Shown here piece after piece: positions 31,361-38,621 of a stretch of DNA of 38,621 nt (the stretch's first letter is position 1; each line of letters begins with the position of its first letter). This stretch comes from an uncultured Porphyromonadaceae bacterium (GTDB lineage Bacteria; Bacteroidota; Bacteroidia; Bacteroidales; Muribaculaceae). The DNA is taken from the NCBI GenBank assembly GCA_947073495.1, contig CAMTMX010000025.1:1-38621 (forward strand). The letters are read 5' to 3'. A program made the translations under genes and the position numbers. The notes beneath the pieces were generated by a model. That model saw nothing but the letters and a program-made list of their open reading frames with translations, was not told where the DNA came from and searched no databases.

Positions 31361-31966
31361 ATGAAGATACTTTTGGTCGATAATCAAGATTCATTTGTTT
31401 ATAATGTGGTCGGACTTCTGTGTAAGTGCGGACTGGAGCGAAATGATGTTGATGTGATGCGGTGTGACTCTATCCGGTATGACCGTCTTGACGGTTACTC
31501 AGGGGTGATTCTTTCACCCGGTCCCGGTATCCCGGAAGAGTCCGCAGGACTGATGCGTATCATAGCCGAGACGGTTGACCGTATGCCGGTGCTTGGTATC
31601 TGCCTTGGGCATCAGGCTTTGGCGCAGTATTTTGGATCCGGGCTCCGTCATCGGGTGCATCCGCTTCATGGACATTCTTCCCGCTTGCTGATTCAAAGTC
31701 CGGACGATCCGTTATTACAGGGTATCCGCGAATCCGGACTTATGCGTATAGGGCGTTACCATAGTTGGGAGGTAGCGCAGGAAGAAGTGAAGCAGCCACT
31801 TAAGGTGACTTCAGTGGCGGAAGATGACGGAGCCGTGATGTCGGTAAGGCATATTGAAAGACCGGTATTTGGCGTGCAGTTTCATCCTGAAAGTATAATC
31901 ACAGAATGCGGAGAGATTCTGATGCGTAACTTTCTAAGGATATGCCGCTACACTCATGAGCAATAG
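31361..31966 (+). CDS. pabA: aminodeoxychorismate/anthranilate synthase glutamine amidotransferase
   Basis: This 201-residue class I glutamine amidotransferase has ILLVDNQDSFVYN, VILSPGPGIPEE, the nucleophile in GICLGHQALAQYFG (Cys about 86), and the His-Glu pair in GVQFHPESI (about 179-184), all intact. It supplies ammonia to PabB. The same subunit class serves TrpE, but the position opposite pabBC points to folate rather than tryptophan. Confidence 0.9.
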   Translation: MKILLVDNQDSFVYNVVGLLCKCGLERNDVDVMRCDSIRYDRLDGYSGVILSPGPGIPEESAGLMRIIAETVDRMPVLGICLGHQALAQYFGSGLRHRVHPLHGHSSRLLIQSPDDPLLQGIRESGLMRIGRYHSWEVAQEEVKQPLKVTSVAEDDGAVMSVRHIERPVFGVQFHPESIITECGEILMRNFLRICRYTHEQ

Positions 31967-31984
31967 CTATATACCGGCTATATG

Positions 31985-32518
31985 TTATCCAATTTTAGTC
32001 ATGTGATAGCCGAGGGCATTCAGTTCTATTGCTATACCCATTGTGTAGAGGGCATGAAGAGCTGAAATGTAAGCCAGGGATGCATCTTTTGTTCCGGGTT
32101 CGATACCAGAATGTTGGATTGCGCTGAGTGTGCGTGCCGCGCATTCTCCGACAATAGCTCCCATTTTCTTAGACTCCTCTTTGTCAAGACCCAATATTTC
32201 TTCAAGAATATAGTCGTCCATATTGTCATACCCTTTTGCATCGCGAAAACTTTCGTATAGACGTTCTCCCGATTCTGAAGAATATTTCTCCCACTCCACG
32301 TCCCATAATTTAGCAAGCCCCATGCCTACAAACATTATCCATCCGAGAGAAGATACAGGATAATCCTGAAATTCTCTTACACCATCGGGAAGATAAGCTC
32401 TGACCACCGGTTTCCATAACTCTTCAAGGTCGGGACATTCCGGCAATTTCTCGTCCACAAGTTTTTCGCTTAGCAGATATTTGTGAAGGTCATCTATCAA
32501 TTTTTTCTCAAAATCCAT
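31985..32518 (-). CDS. conserved hypothetical protein
   Basis: 177 residues from ATG 32518 (MDFEKKLIDDLHKYLLSEK). It looks soluble and helical, with CPDLEELWKPVVRAYLPDGV, VSSLGWIMFVGMGLAKLWD and ASLAYISALHALYTMGIAIELNALGYH. I do not recognise a named domain. It is convergent with pabA, with 18 bp between the stops. Possibly a small Bacteroidetes-specific regulatory or stress protein; no motif supports more. Confidence 0.75.
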   Translation of the reverse strand: MDFEKKLIDDLHKYLLSEKLVDEKLPECPDLEELWKPVVRAYLPDGVREFQDYPVSSLGWIMFVGMGLAKLWDVEWEKYSSESGERLYESFRDAKGYDNMDDYILEEILGLDKEESKKMGAIVGECAARTLSAIQHSGIEPGTKDASLAYISALHALYTMGIAIELNALGYHMTKIG

Positions 32519-33165
32519 GATTTGAAAATTTAAATTCAAAGAATTTGTTTAGACTATATGGTTCTCAGATATTTGAGTGTGTCGCCGAGGCGGTCATCCG
32601 CCGCAAAAGAAGGGTATGGCTGACCTACCGTCTGAACGGCTTCAATTATTCAACGTTACAAATAGCATCAAAGTTATGCAAAGCTTAGAATTTTTAAGAA
32701 ACATACTTCATTGCAGATGGTTTGCCCGGTTTCTTTCCAATTTTATTGCTGTCCTGGAGGAAATGAACCGAAACCACAGCCGTGTTTTAAGCGGTAAGGG
32801 GTGTGAAAAAGGGTCATTTTCTATCTTTATTGTACCTTGACAATGTAAATGACGATTTTTCAGGGTAAAATGATTTGTATTCCAACTGTACTGCTTAACT
32901 TTGTAATTGGATTGACAGTGGTCAGTCCACAACATTTTGGAATATTAAGAAGCGTTATGCTTATCTTGCAACTTGAAAACCTGAGAAATTTTCTACCGAG
33001 CAAGGATAGCATAGTGGTTCTCACGCGTATAGCGTGGGCTGCTATTGTTATATCTGCTCACAGGCTTTCTCAGGGCCTTCAAGTTGGGATGTTGCATAGT
33101 TTGCTCACGTTTTCTTTTTTATAACTAATCTCTCCATTGAGCCAGTGGCGAACAAAAAATGTATT
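32519..33165. other. 647-bp region without a recognised gene
   Basis: Short frames on both strands show no familiar motif and no clear signal peptide. Part of the minus strand (about 32708-32935) has an ORF with Lys/Arg/Phe-rich codons but no domain I can name. Small hairpins exist, for example CACGC-GTATA-GCGTG at 33022-33036. The last 45 bp form the leader repeated before the next lipoprotein gene. Confidence 0.5.
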
Positions 33166-33915
33166 ATGAATAAACTTTTCATTCCATTTCTTTTCATTGT
33201 CTGTCTTTTTATGGCAGCATGCGATAGTAATGATGACCTTGAGGTTAATCCTATACGGTTCGGGCAATCGGATTATACAATCCGATTTGGTGTAACTTCT
33301 CATATCGGCTTTGCCGATGGTAGCGGCAAGTATGAATTGACTGCGAGTGACCCTGACGTGCTTGGAGATTTCTATATAGATGTCGATAATAGCGTTCTTA
33401 TTGTACGACCTTCAAGTGTAGGCGAATCCACACTTACTGTTACAGACGTAATAACAAACACTTCGGAAACGCTCAATTTTACCGTGGAAGACTTCTATCT
33501 TTCGTTTCGCGTATCCAAAATTGAAGGCGACAATCATAATCCATACCTGAGTGTGGGTAATGAAATACGTTTCATTCGTGATGAAGAAAACTCACGTCAG
33601 ATGAAAGTTATGTGGCAAAATAAAGTGACTTACGAAGTCAAATGTATCGCTTATGGAAATTTCGATATAGAACGGAGTGAATCAAATATTTTTACACTCA
33701 ATATGGCTCTTCACTCACAACGTATAGAAGAGTTGGAATCATACAGTTATACATTGGGTGGAGACTGGCAATATCTCTCTTTATTTGAAAAGTATTTTGA
33801 CTACAAGTGGGATAATAGTATAGCCTCAAAATCCATGCCTCCAAAGGAAATACAAATGATTTTAACGGATTCTTTTAATGGATGCAAAATAATGTGCTTA
33901 TTGCAGTCATTCTAA
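33166..33915 (+). CDS. lipoprotein of unknown function
   Basis: 249 residues from ATG 33166 (MNKLFIPFLFIVCLFMAACDS), with a lipobox FMAAC and Cys19. The mature part is beta-rich (SDYTIRFGVTSHIGF, TLTVTDVITNTSETLNFTV) with an Ig-like look and no catalytic motif. The frame extends seven codons upstream to GTG 33145, but the lipoprotein signal argues for ATG 33166. Its leader and signal peptide resemble those of the following gene, so they may be tandem paralogous exported proteins. The neighbouring gene starts 39 bp after its stop. Confidence 0.75.
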   Translation: MNKLFIPFLFIVCLFMAACDSNDDLEVNPIRFGQSDYTIRFGVTSHIGFADGSGKYELTASDPDVLGDFYIDVDNSVLIVRPSSVGESTLTVTDVITNTSETLNFTVEDFYLSFRVSKIEGDNHNPYLSVGNEIRFIRDEENSRQMKVMWQNKVTYEVKCIAYGNFDIERSESNIFTLNMALHSQRIEELESYSYTLGGDWQYLSLFEKYFDYKWDNSIASKSMPPKEIQMILTDSFNGCKIMCLLQSF

Positions 33916-33954
33916 TTTATCTCCCCATTGAGCCAATAGAGAAAACATACATTT

Positions 33955-34767
33955 ATGAACAAACTTATAATTCCTTTCCTGTTTGTCGCATGTCTTTATA
34001 TTACTACGGGATGTGATAGAGAACATGACGATCTTATTTCGCAGCCTACCGAAACAAGTACAATTATATCCGGTTATATCGAAACGCCTGATGGAAAACC
34101 GTTGTCGGGAATTCCGGTATCGGTCGACTTCAAAGTAACAGGGCTGATCAGCACATCCGTAATTCACAAAGCAAAAGGCACGACCGATAAGTCGGGTTTT
34201 TACAAAATATTCTTTGAAGCTGATAATGAAATAGGCCAGGGAATGCATAGTGGTTATGTTTTTTCAGTAGATTTTTCTTCCCTTTCTCAAGATGACTATA
34301 TTATCTCTGAAAAGCTTGATTATGGCTTTACCGCTATAAAAGAAGAATGGAATGGGAGCACGATTAAGTGTGACTTTACCATCCCACACAAAAAACTCGT
34401 CGATGTCACGGTCAAAAATAGCGCTATTCCGGTAGTGGATGGGAAATATGCTGTTAAAAACGAGTTCCCCTATCTAACAGTCTCAGGCTATCTACTTGAT
34501 GACAAGAACCCATGGAATGACGTAGCTATATGGCGCATCTACGAAAACGTAGAGATGCAGATGAATGGAACAATTTCTGTGACAATACCTTGTGCTCTTA
34601 ATGGTGAAAATACACTTAGGCTTGTTTATCTTGGTGACGAGTCAATCGGTTATCCGAATGGTATCCCCGCCAGTAAAGCGAAAACAGTTGAAATAAATGA
34701 TAAATTCAACGAAACGATAGAGTTAAGTTATATAACCCCTGACCCTGCCAATCGTTGGGATAATTAA
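33955..34767 (+). CDS. lipoprotein with carboxypeptidase-regulatory-like domain
   Basis: This 270-residue protein has signal MNKLIIPFLFVACLYITTGC and Cys20 as the lipid anchor. A CarboxypepD_reg-like fold (about 37-100) follows: ISGYIETPDGKPLSGIPVSV and KGTTDKSGFYKIFF, then beta-rich sequence to the end. Such domains occur in cell-surface or transport-associated proteins of Bacteroidetes; the role is open. A G/C-rich hairpin and T-run terminate it. The start region mirrors the upstream lipoprotein gene. Confidence 0.78.
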   Translation: MNKLIIPFLFVACLYITTGCDREHDDLISQPTETSTIISGYIETPDGKPLSGIPVSVDFKVTGLISTSVIHKAKGTTDKSGFYKIFFEADNEIGQGMHSGYVFSVDFSSLSQDDYIISEKLDYGFTAIKEEWNGSTIKCDFTIPHKKLVDVTVKNSAIPVVDGKYAVKNEFPYLTVSGYLLDDKNPWNDVAIWRIYENVEMQMNGTISVTIPCALNGENTLRLVYLGDESIGYPNGIPASKAKTVEINDKFNETIELSYITPDPANRWDN

Positions 34768-34774
34768 TCATTTT

Positions 34775-34800
34775 CCTCGGCAATAGCCGGGGATTTTTTT
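34775..34800 (+). terminator. intrinsic terminator after the lipoprotein pair
   Basis: CCTCGGC, loop AATA, GCCGGGG (one T-G pair), then A and seven T: textbook, 8 bp after the stop. Confidence 0.85.
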
Positions 34801-34889
34801 GTTTCGGGCGTAAAAAAATTTCGCGATTTATATATAAATTTGTAGTGGTATTATGAAGTTGATCAAAAATAGTTGTATATATTTTTCCA

Positions 34890-35414
34890 ATGATTTACTT
34901 AGAAACTGAACGATTGATTCTGCGGTCTTGGCAACCGGAAGATTTACCTTTGTTTGTTGCTATGAATAAAGACTGGCGGGTAATGCGCTATTTCCCGGCG
35001 ATATTAAGCGAATCGGAGACAAGAGCGTTCTACGATCGTATACAAGATGAGTTTAAGCGCAACGGTTGGGGGCTTTACGCGGTTGAAATTAAATCTACCG
35101 GAAAGTTTATTGGGTATGTAGGGTTGCATGAAATCGGTTTTGAAGCAGAGTTCACTCCCGGAGTCGAAATAGGTTGGCGTCTTGATGCCGATTATCATAA
35201 TCAAGGGTATGCAACCGAGGCGGCTATGGCGGTCTTGAAACAGGCTAAAGCATTTGGAATCGCTCGGCTTTATTCATTCACTGCTAAAATCAATACTCCT
35301 TCAGAACGGGTGATGCAAAAGATTGGAATGGTTAAAAACGGAGAGTTTGATCATCCGAAACTATCCATGGATTCACCGTTGCTTACCCATGTTCTTTATC
35401 AGATTGATCTATAA
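34890..35414 (+). CDS. GNAT-family N-acetyltransferase (RimJ/RimL-like)
   Basis: A 174-residue GNAT fold: LETERLILRSWQPEDLPLFVAM start, then GWGLYAVEIKSTGKFIGYVGLHE, EIGWRLDADYHNQGYATEAAMAVLKQA (acetyl-CoA pyrophosphate loop with NQGYATEA about 108-115) and KINTPSERVMQKIGMVKNGEF. It would transfer acetyl to a protein N-terminus or small amine; the target is unknown. It is monocistronic-looking, with the MITE-like copy 3 downstream. Confidence 0.88.
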   Translation: MIYLETERLILRSWQPEDLPLFVAMNKDWRVMRYFPAILSESETRAFYDRIQDEFKRNGWGLYAVEIKSTGKFIGYVGLHEIGFEAEFTPGVEIGWRLDADYHNQGYATEAAMAVLKQAKAFGIARLYSFTAKINTPSERVMQKIGMVKNGEFDHPKLSMDSPLLTHVLYQIDL

Positions 35415-35579
35415 AGCGATATGGGAGTGGATACCTTTTTCAAAATTATTCATGAAATGTAGTGCCTAAGTGTGTGTTATCCATGATGGACACGACCGGA
35501 TTATATGTCATGAAATGAAAAAAGAGAATCGCTTCATTTTGCTACATCGCAATAAAGTGGTATCTTTGCACAAAATTTA

Positions 35580-35760
35580 TGGAAATTCTTTCAAATTTCT
35601 TTTCAAGATTCTTCATGTTTTTGAGACGGTTTTAAAACTTGAATATGAAGTTTGAAGGGTCAAAATTTCCGATGAAAGTTCGAAACCGACCGAAAAGATG
35701 ACGTAAGATTGAAAAAGATGTCTTTTAAGATAAAAGGCTATACGTAAATCCGTTTCGGTA
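35580..35760. repeat. MITE-like element, copy 3 (diverged, inverted)
   Basis: The core aligns with the reverse complement of copies 1 and 2: TTTTCAAGATT, GAGACGGTTTTAAAACTTGAA, then CCGATGAAAG, CGAAACCGACCG, AAGATTGAAAAAGA, TCTTTTAAGATAAAAGGCTAT. The terminal repeats have decayed, so the ends are approximate. It lies upstream of the ABC-F leader, again in an intergenic position. Confidence 0.65.
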
Positions 35761-35804
35761 AAATATTACTAACAACATCATTCTTTACAATCATGTAAAA
35801 AGAA

Positions 35805-35887
35805 AGGTTATACACAAAAATACGAATTATCTTGTGGGCATGAATTATGTCCGGTGTATAACCTATGCCTTATTCTTTTTTTTCTAA
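35805..35887 (+). promoter_or_regulatory. leader hairpin, 14-residue leader ORF and T-run before the ABC-F gene
   Basis: AGGTTATACAC (35805-35815) pairs with GTGTATAACCT (35854-35864); the 3' arm is followed by GCCTTATTCTTTTTTTTTC. A leader ORF (35840-35887, MNYVRCITYALFFF-stop) reads through the 3' arm and the T-run. A ribosome stalled on it would open the stem, as in erm- or tet-type attenuators. A start-stop codon pair ATGTAA sits at 35794-35799. The structure is seen; attenuation is inferred. Confidence 0.5.
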
Positions 35888-35911
35888 CATTTTTAATGAT
35901 TGTAAATAATA

Positions 35912-37531
35912 ATGAGCCTACAAGTTCAAGGTTTATCGTACATACATCCTGACGGGGATATTTTATTTGAAAACATCAGTTTCAACATCTTTCCGGGAGC
36001 AAAATGTGCTATTGTCGGTAATAATGGCGCAGGGAAAACCACGCTTTTGAGAATAATTGCAGGAAAAGTTTCTCCTGCGAAGGGGAGTGTCGTGTGTGAT
36101 GAGATCCCTTACATGATACCGCAGCACACAGGGCAATTCGATGGTATGAGCGTTGCGGAAGTGTTGGGGCTTTCCGACAAGTTAAAGGCGCTGTCAATTA
36201 TATTGGATGGGCATGGAACGGAGAAAGAATACGAACTGCTCAATGATGAATGGGATATTCAGGAGCGTTTGGAGGAGGCGTTCGCTCAATGGGGGATAGG
36301 GCATGTGGCTCCAGACATGCTCATGGGAAATCTTAGTGGCGGAGAGAAGACAAAGGTGTTTCTTGCAGGACTGGATATTTTCAGTCCGTCAATTGTCTTG
36401 ATGGATGAACCGACCAACCATCTCGATACGTCAGGGCGGAATCTGTTGTATGAACACATTATGCATACAAACCGCACAACGGTAGTTGTCAGCCATGACA
36501 GAACATTATTGAATCTGCTTCCCGAAATTTATGAAATGTCGCCCGCGGGGATTAAATTTTATCCAATGAATTATGATGAGTATAGGGAAACTGTAGATGC
36601 AGAAACAGAAGCAAAAGTGACAAGGCTGGAAAATCACCGGAAAGAACTGGCAAAAGCCGAGAAGGCTGCCCGTAAAGCTATGGAGCGTCAACAAAAACAT
36701 TCTTCGAGAGGTGAAAAGCAGACAGCCAAGAAATGTATGGCACGTATTTCCGTGGGATTATTGCGTAATAAATCTGAGGCGACAACATCGCGGTTGAAAA
36801 AGGTGCAAGAGGAAAAGATCGAGTCAATGAGGCGAGAAGTGCAGGAAATGCGTTTATCTATCAATGAATCCGTTGATATGAAAATAGATATGGGGGATTC
36901 AGCCTTGGCTTGCAAAAAACTTCTTGTAGAGGCAAGAAACATCACTTACAGGTATGCAGACCGGGATACAATGTGGAGGAAATATCCGCTGGAAATATCG
37001 ATATTCAGTGGAGAACGCATACGGATTCAAGGAGACAACGGATGTGGCAAAAGCACTTTGCTGAAGCTGGTAGCCGGCTCCTTGCAGCCTGATGAAGGAG
37101 AAATATTCCGCAATGAAGCGTTAGACATATTGTATCTGGATCAAGAATATTCGTGCCTCGACAAGGAATTGACTGTTTACGGGCAGTTGGAGGCTTGCAG
37201 CTCCGGAAGGCCGGAGCATGAATTGAAGATGTTGTTGAACCGTTTTTTGTTTACATCCTCTACATGGGACAAGAAATGTGGTAGCCTTAGCGGGGGAGAG
37301 AAGATGAAACTGGCATTATGTTACCTGATTGTCTGCGGGCAGGCTCCTGATATGATCATTGCCGACGAACCGACTAATAATATCGACATAGCAAGTATGG
37401 AGATATTGGCGGCGGTATTGAAAAACTACAAAGGAACGTTGCTTGTAGTAAGTCACGATGAACAATTCATCCGTGATGTGGGCATAGAGCGGACAATAAG
37501 TTTGCCGACTGCAGACTGTAGCCGAAGTTAA
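35912..37531 (+). CDS. ABC-F family ATPase (ribosome-acting type)
   Basis: This 539-residue soluble protein has two nucleotide-binding domains and no membrane helices. NBD1 has Walker A GNNGAGKT (about 36-43), signature LSGGEKTK (about 140-147) and Walker B IVLMDEPTNHLD. A charged P-site-tRNA-interacting linker (about 220-325, Lys/Glu/Arg-rich coiled coil) follows. NBD2 has GDNGCGKS, LSGGEKMK and MIIADEPTNNID. This is the ABC-F layout of translation factors and antibiotic-resistance ribosome-protection proteins. The leader hairpin and T-run upstream favour a drug-inducible resistance-type member, though a housekeeping role cannot be excluded. Confidence 0.9.
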   Translation: MSLQVQGLSYIHPDGDILFENISFNIFPGAKCAIVGNNGAGKTTLLRIIAGKVSPAKGSVVCDEIPYMIPQHTGQFDGMSVAEVLGLSDKLKALSIILDGHGTEKEYELLNDEWDIQERLEEAFAQWGIGHVAPDMLMGNLSGGEKTKVFLAGLDIFSPSIVLMDEPTNHLDTSGRNLLYEHIMHTNRTTVVVSHDRTLLNLLPEIYEMSPAGIKFYPMNYDEYRETVDAETEAKVTRLENHRKELAKAEKAARKAMERQQKHSSRGEKQTAKKCMARISVGLLRNKSEATTSRLKKVQEEKIESMRREVQEMRLSINESVDMKIDMGDSALACKKLLVEARNITYRYADRDTMWRKYPLEISIFSGERIRIQGDNGCGKSTLLKLVAGSLQPDEGEIFRNEALDILYLDQEYSCLDKELTVYGQLEACSSGRPEHELKMLLNRFLFTSSTWDKKCGSLSGGEKMKLALCYLIVCGQAPDMIIADEPTNNIDIASMEILAAVLKNYKGTLLVVSHDEQFIRDVGIERTISLPTADCSRS

Positions 37532-37542
37532 ACGCCGGCGTT
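37531..37542. repeat. 12-bp perfect palindrome after the ABC-F stop
   Basis: AACGCCGGCGTT begins on the last base of the stop codon. It has no T-run; with the T-rich stretch at 37566-37572 it may help termination. Confidence 0.4.
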
Positions 37543-37616
37543 GCAACTACGACGCGCTCTAAGTTATTTTTTTAGTTTTGCTTTCGACATTTTATCATGG
37601 TTTTATTAAATTGAGA

Positions 37617-38621
37617 TTATTCGGAGGTCCTGTTGAACCGACTTATTCGCTCATTTACGATGCGGACATAGTTGCGTTTCAGTTTGTCGGTGAGAAAGCT
37701 ATGTTCAACAAGTTGCTTTGCGCCTTCAGGGAAAGCGGTGTATTTGTTTAAAAATCTGTCTATACGTTTTTTTACCAAGCCAATCCTATCGCCGAACCTC
37801 TCAAAATCGGGACGGCAGGGATGGCTGGTTCTGTCGTAAACATCGCTTTTTTCTAAATCAGAAGACAGACCTCCATCAAGGCCAAAGTCATCGCCATTGA
37901 CATGTAGGCTGGTATTTATGAGGTCGTAAGCCGGTGCTAAACGGTAATCCTGTCCATCAAGAATAAGAGAGAAATTCTTCAAATGTGCGTCACCGTTGGC
38001 ATAGATATAATTGAATACCACAAGTTCAAAGAATCGCTCCATGTCAACCATCCATGCGGCGACATTTGCCTTAATCGCTTTGGCAATATCCTCATAGCAA
38101 CCGTTGTATTTGAACTGGAGTCCGGCGGTCTGTTCATTCTTGCCTATTATCGAGGCGAAATCTTCCAACGGGAGTTTTGACCCGTCAGGGAGGATGTCGA
38201 AACGGCGGGTAATATATACCGGTTGTCCTTTGGGCGTAAAACAAAGACCATTTGCTGCGGTCTGTATTCCGTAAATCTGTGAGGCAATCTGCATAGTAAG
38301 ATGTTCGTTTGCGGGAATCATCTTGCGGTCACGGAGAGTCTTGTCCCACGGCGCAGGTTTCAATATATGCGTAGAACGTTCATTGTCGCCTGCTATATTG
38401 ATTGCATCTGCATTTATAATAGCCGGAATTTTTTCCTGAACGCCTGAAATCGATATGCGGTGCATGGCATCCGCAATCTCGCCGACATTTCGGAATTCGT
38501 CAATGTCAAATCCAAGTACCGGATTTACTTTTGTTTTACGAAATAGTAATTTGGCGGACTTCGGGCTATAAGTGTTAAATCCCTCTGCAAGAGAAGAAGG
38601 GCAGTTCTTTATTTCAACCAT
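37617..38621 (-). CDS. HipA-family serine/threonine kinase
   Basis: 334 residues, with the ATG ending exactly at the right edge of the window. HipA-C features are SISGVQEKIPAII (Gly-rich nucleotide loop, about 57-69), THILKP (ATP-binding Lys, about 84-89), ANEHLTMQIA, the catalytic loop YANGDAHLKNFSL (about 207-219) and APAYDLINTSL (about 232-242, metal-binding DLIN). HipA-type kinases phosphorylate tRNA synthetases and act as toxins, held by HipB-like partners. The shorter N-terminus suggests the split HipT/HipN-style arrangement known in Bacteroidetes; the partner gene would lie beyond the window. Confidence 0.88.
   Translation of the reverse strand: MVEIKNCPSSLAEGFNTYSPKSAKLLFRKTKVNPVLGFDIDEFRNVGEIADAMHRISISGVQEKIPAIINADAINIAGDNERSTHILKPAPWDKTLRDRKMIPANEHLTMQIASQIYGIQTAANGLCFTPKGQPVYITRRFDILPDGSKLPLEDFASIIGKNEQTAGLQFKYNGCYEDIAKAIKANVAAWMVDMERFFELVVFNYIYANGDAHLKNFSLILDGQDYRLAPAYDLINTSLHVNGDDFGLDGGLSSDLEKSDVYDRTSHPCRPDFERFGDRIGLVKKRIDRFLNKYTAFPEGAKQLVEHSFLTDKLKRNYVRIVNERISRFNRTSE

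Noticed and set aside
32708..33124. Short ORFs on both strands in the 32.5-33.1 kb gap
   Set aside because: No motif, no convincing start context and no coding-like conservation that I can recognise.
37617..38621. Complete HipBA toxin-antitoxin pair
   Set aside because: Only the kinase is in the window; any HipB or HipN partner would lie beyond base 38621.

Overview
The window reads as chromosome of a Bacteroidales bacterium, most likely Muribaculaceae or a close relative. The grounds are SusB-type GH97 and GH92 glycosidases, Bacteroidetes-style promoters (TAnnTTTG -7 boxes, few Shine-Dalgarno sites), typical Bacteroidetes lipoboxes, split divergent pabA / pabBC genes, and DUF3791/DUF3990, DUF1016 and BRO-like accessory genes.

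Layout. (1) 1-6,705: housekeeping/polysaccharide segment on the + strand. It holds a 5'-truncated GH92 mannosidase, an overlapping GH97 lipoprotein, and an outer-membrane beta-barrel protein with a DUF2141-like partner. (2) About 6,780-12,070: a decayed accessory region with DUF3791/DUF3990 toxin-antitoxin-like genes, a frameshifted DUF1016 nuclease, BRO-like fragments, an AlbA_2 (Schlafen-like) ATP-binding protein with a 15-bp x 6 coding repeat, direct repeats and palindromes. (3) 12,076-22,463: a seven-gene, extremely tight minus-strand operon. In order of transcription it encodes DUF4007, a 1064-aa P-loop ATPase, a PAPS-reductase/DndC-like protein, a PLD-nuclease + SF2 helicase fusion, a 78-aa protein, a DndD/Rad50-like SMC ATPase and a 199-aa protein of unknown family. 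A divergent gene (22,697-23,200) resembles the sulfur-binding (phosphorothioate-reading) N-terminal domain of HNH restriction enzymes but has no nuclease. I read this as a phosphorothioation-like or sulfur-dependent anti-phage system, and it is the main candidate for a poorly described system here. (4) 23,228-26,168: a tyrosine integrase, an amber-interrupted HTH gene, a small unknown gene and a second DUF1016 nuclease that lacks its N-terminus. (5) 26,227-29,986 and on to 31,966: a membrane protein/HTH pair, a helicase remnant, an SLC13 transporter, and folate (p-aminobenzoate) genes pabC-pabB and pabA. (6) 31,985-38,621: an unknown gene, two lipoproteins with duplicated leaders, a GNAT acetyltransferase, an ABC-F ATPase preceded by a possible attenuator, and a HipA-family kinase at the right edge.

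Two repeat families cut across these regions. One is a roughly 200-bp, MITE-like element with 20-bp terminal inverted repeats and apparent 3-bp target duplications: two full copies, one diverged copy and two half copies, all intergenic. The other is a set of 23-31-bp palindromes, most of them read inside coding frames of DUF1016 and BRO-like genes. No tRNA, rRNA or CRISPR array was seen. All function calls come from reading the translations; no database search was possible.
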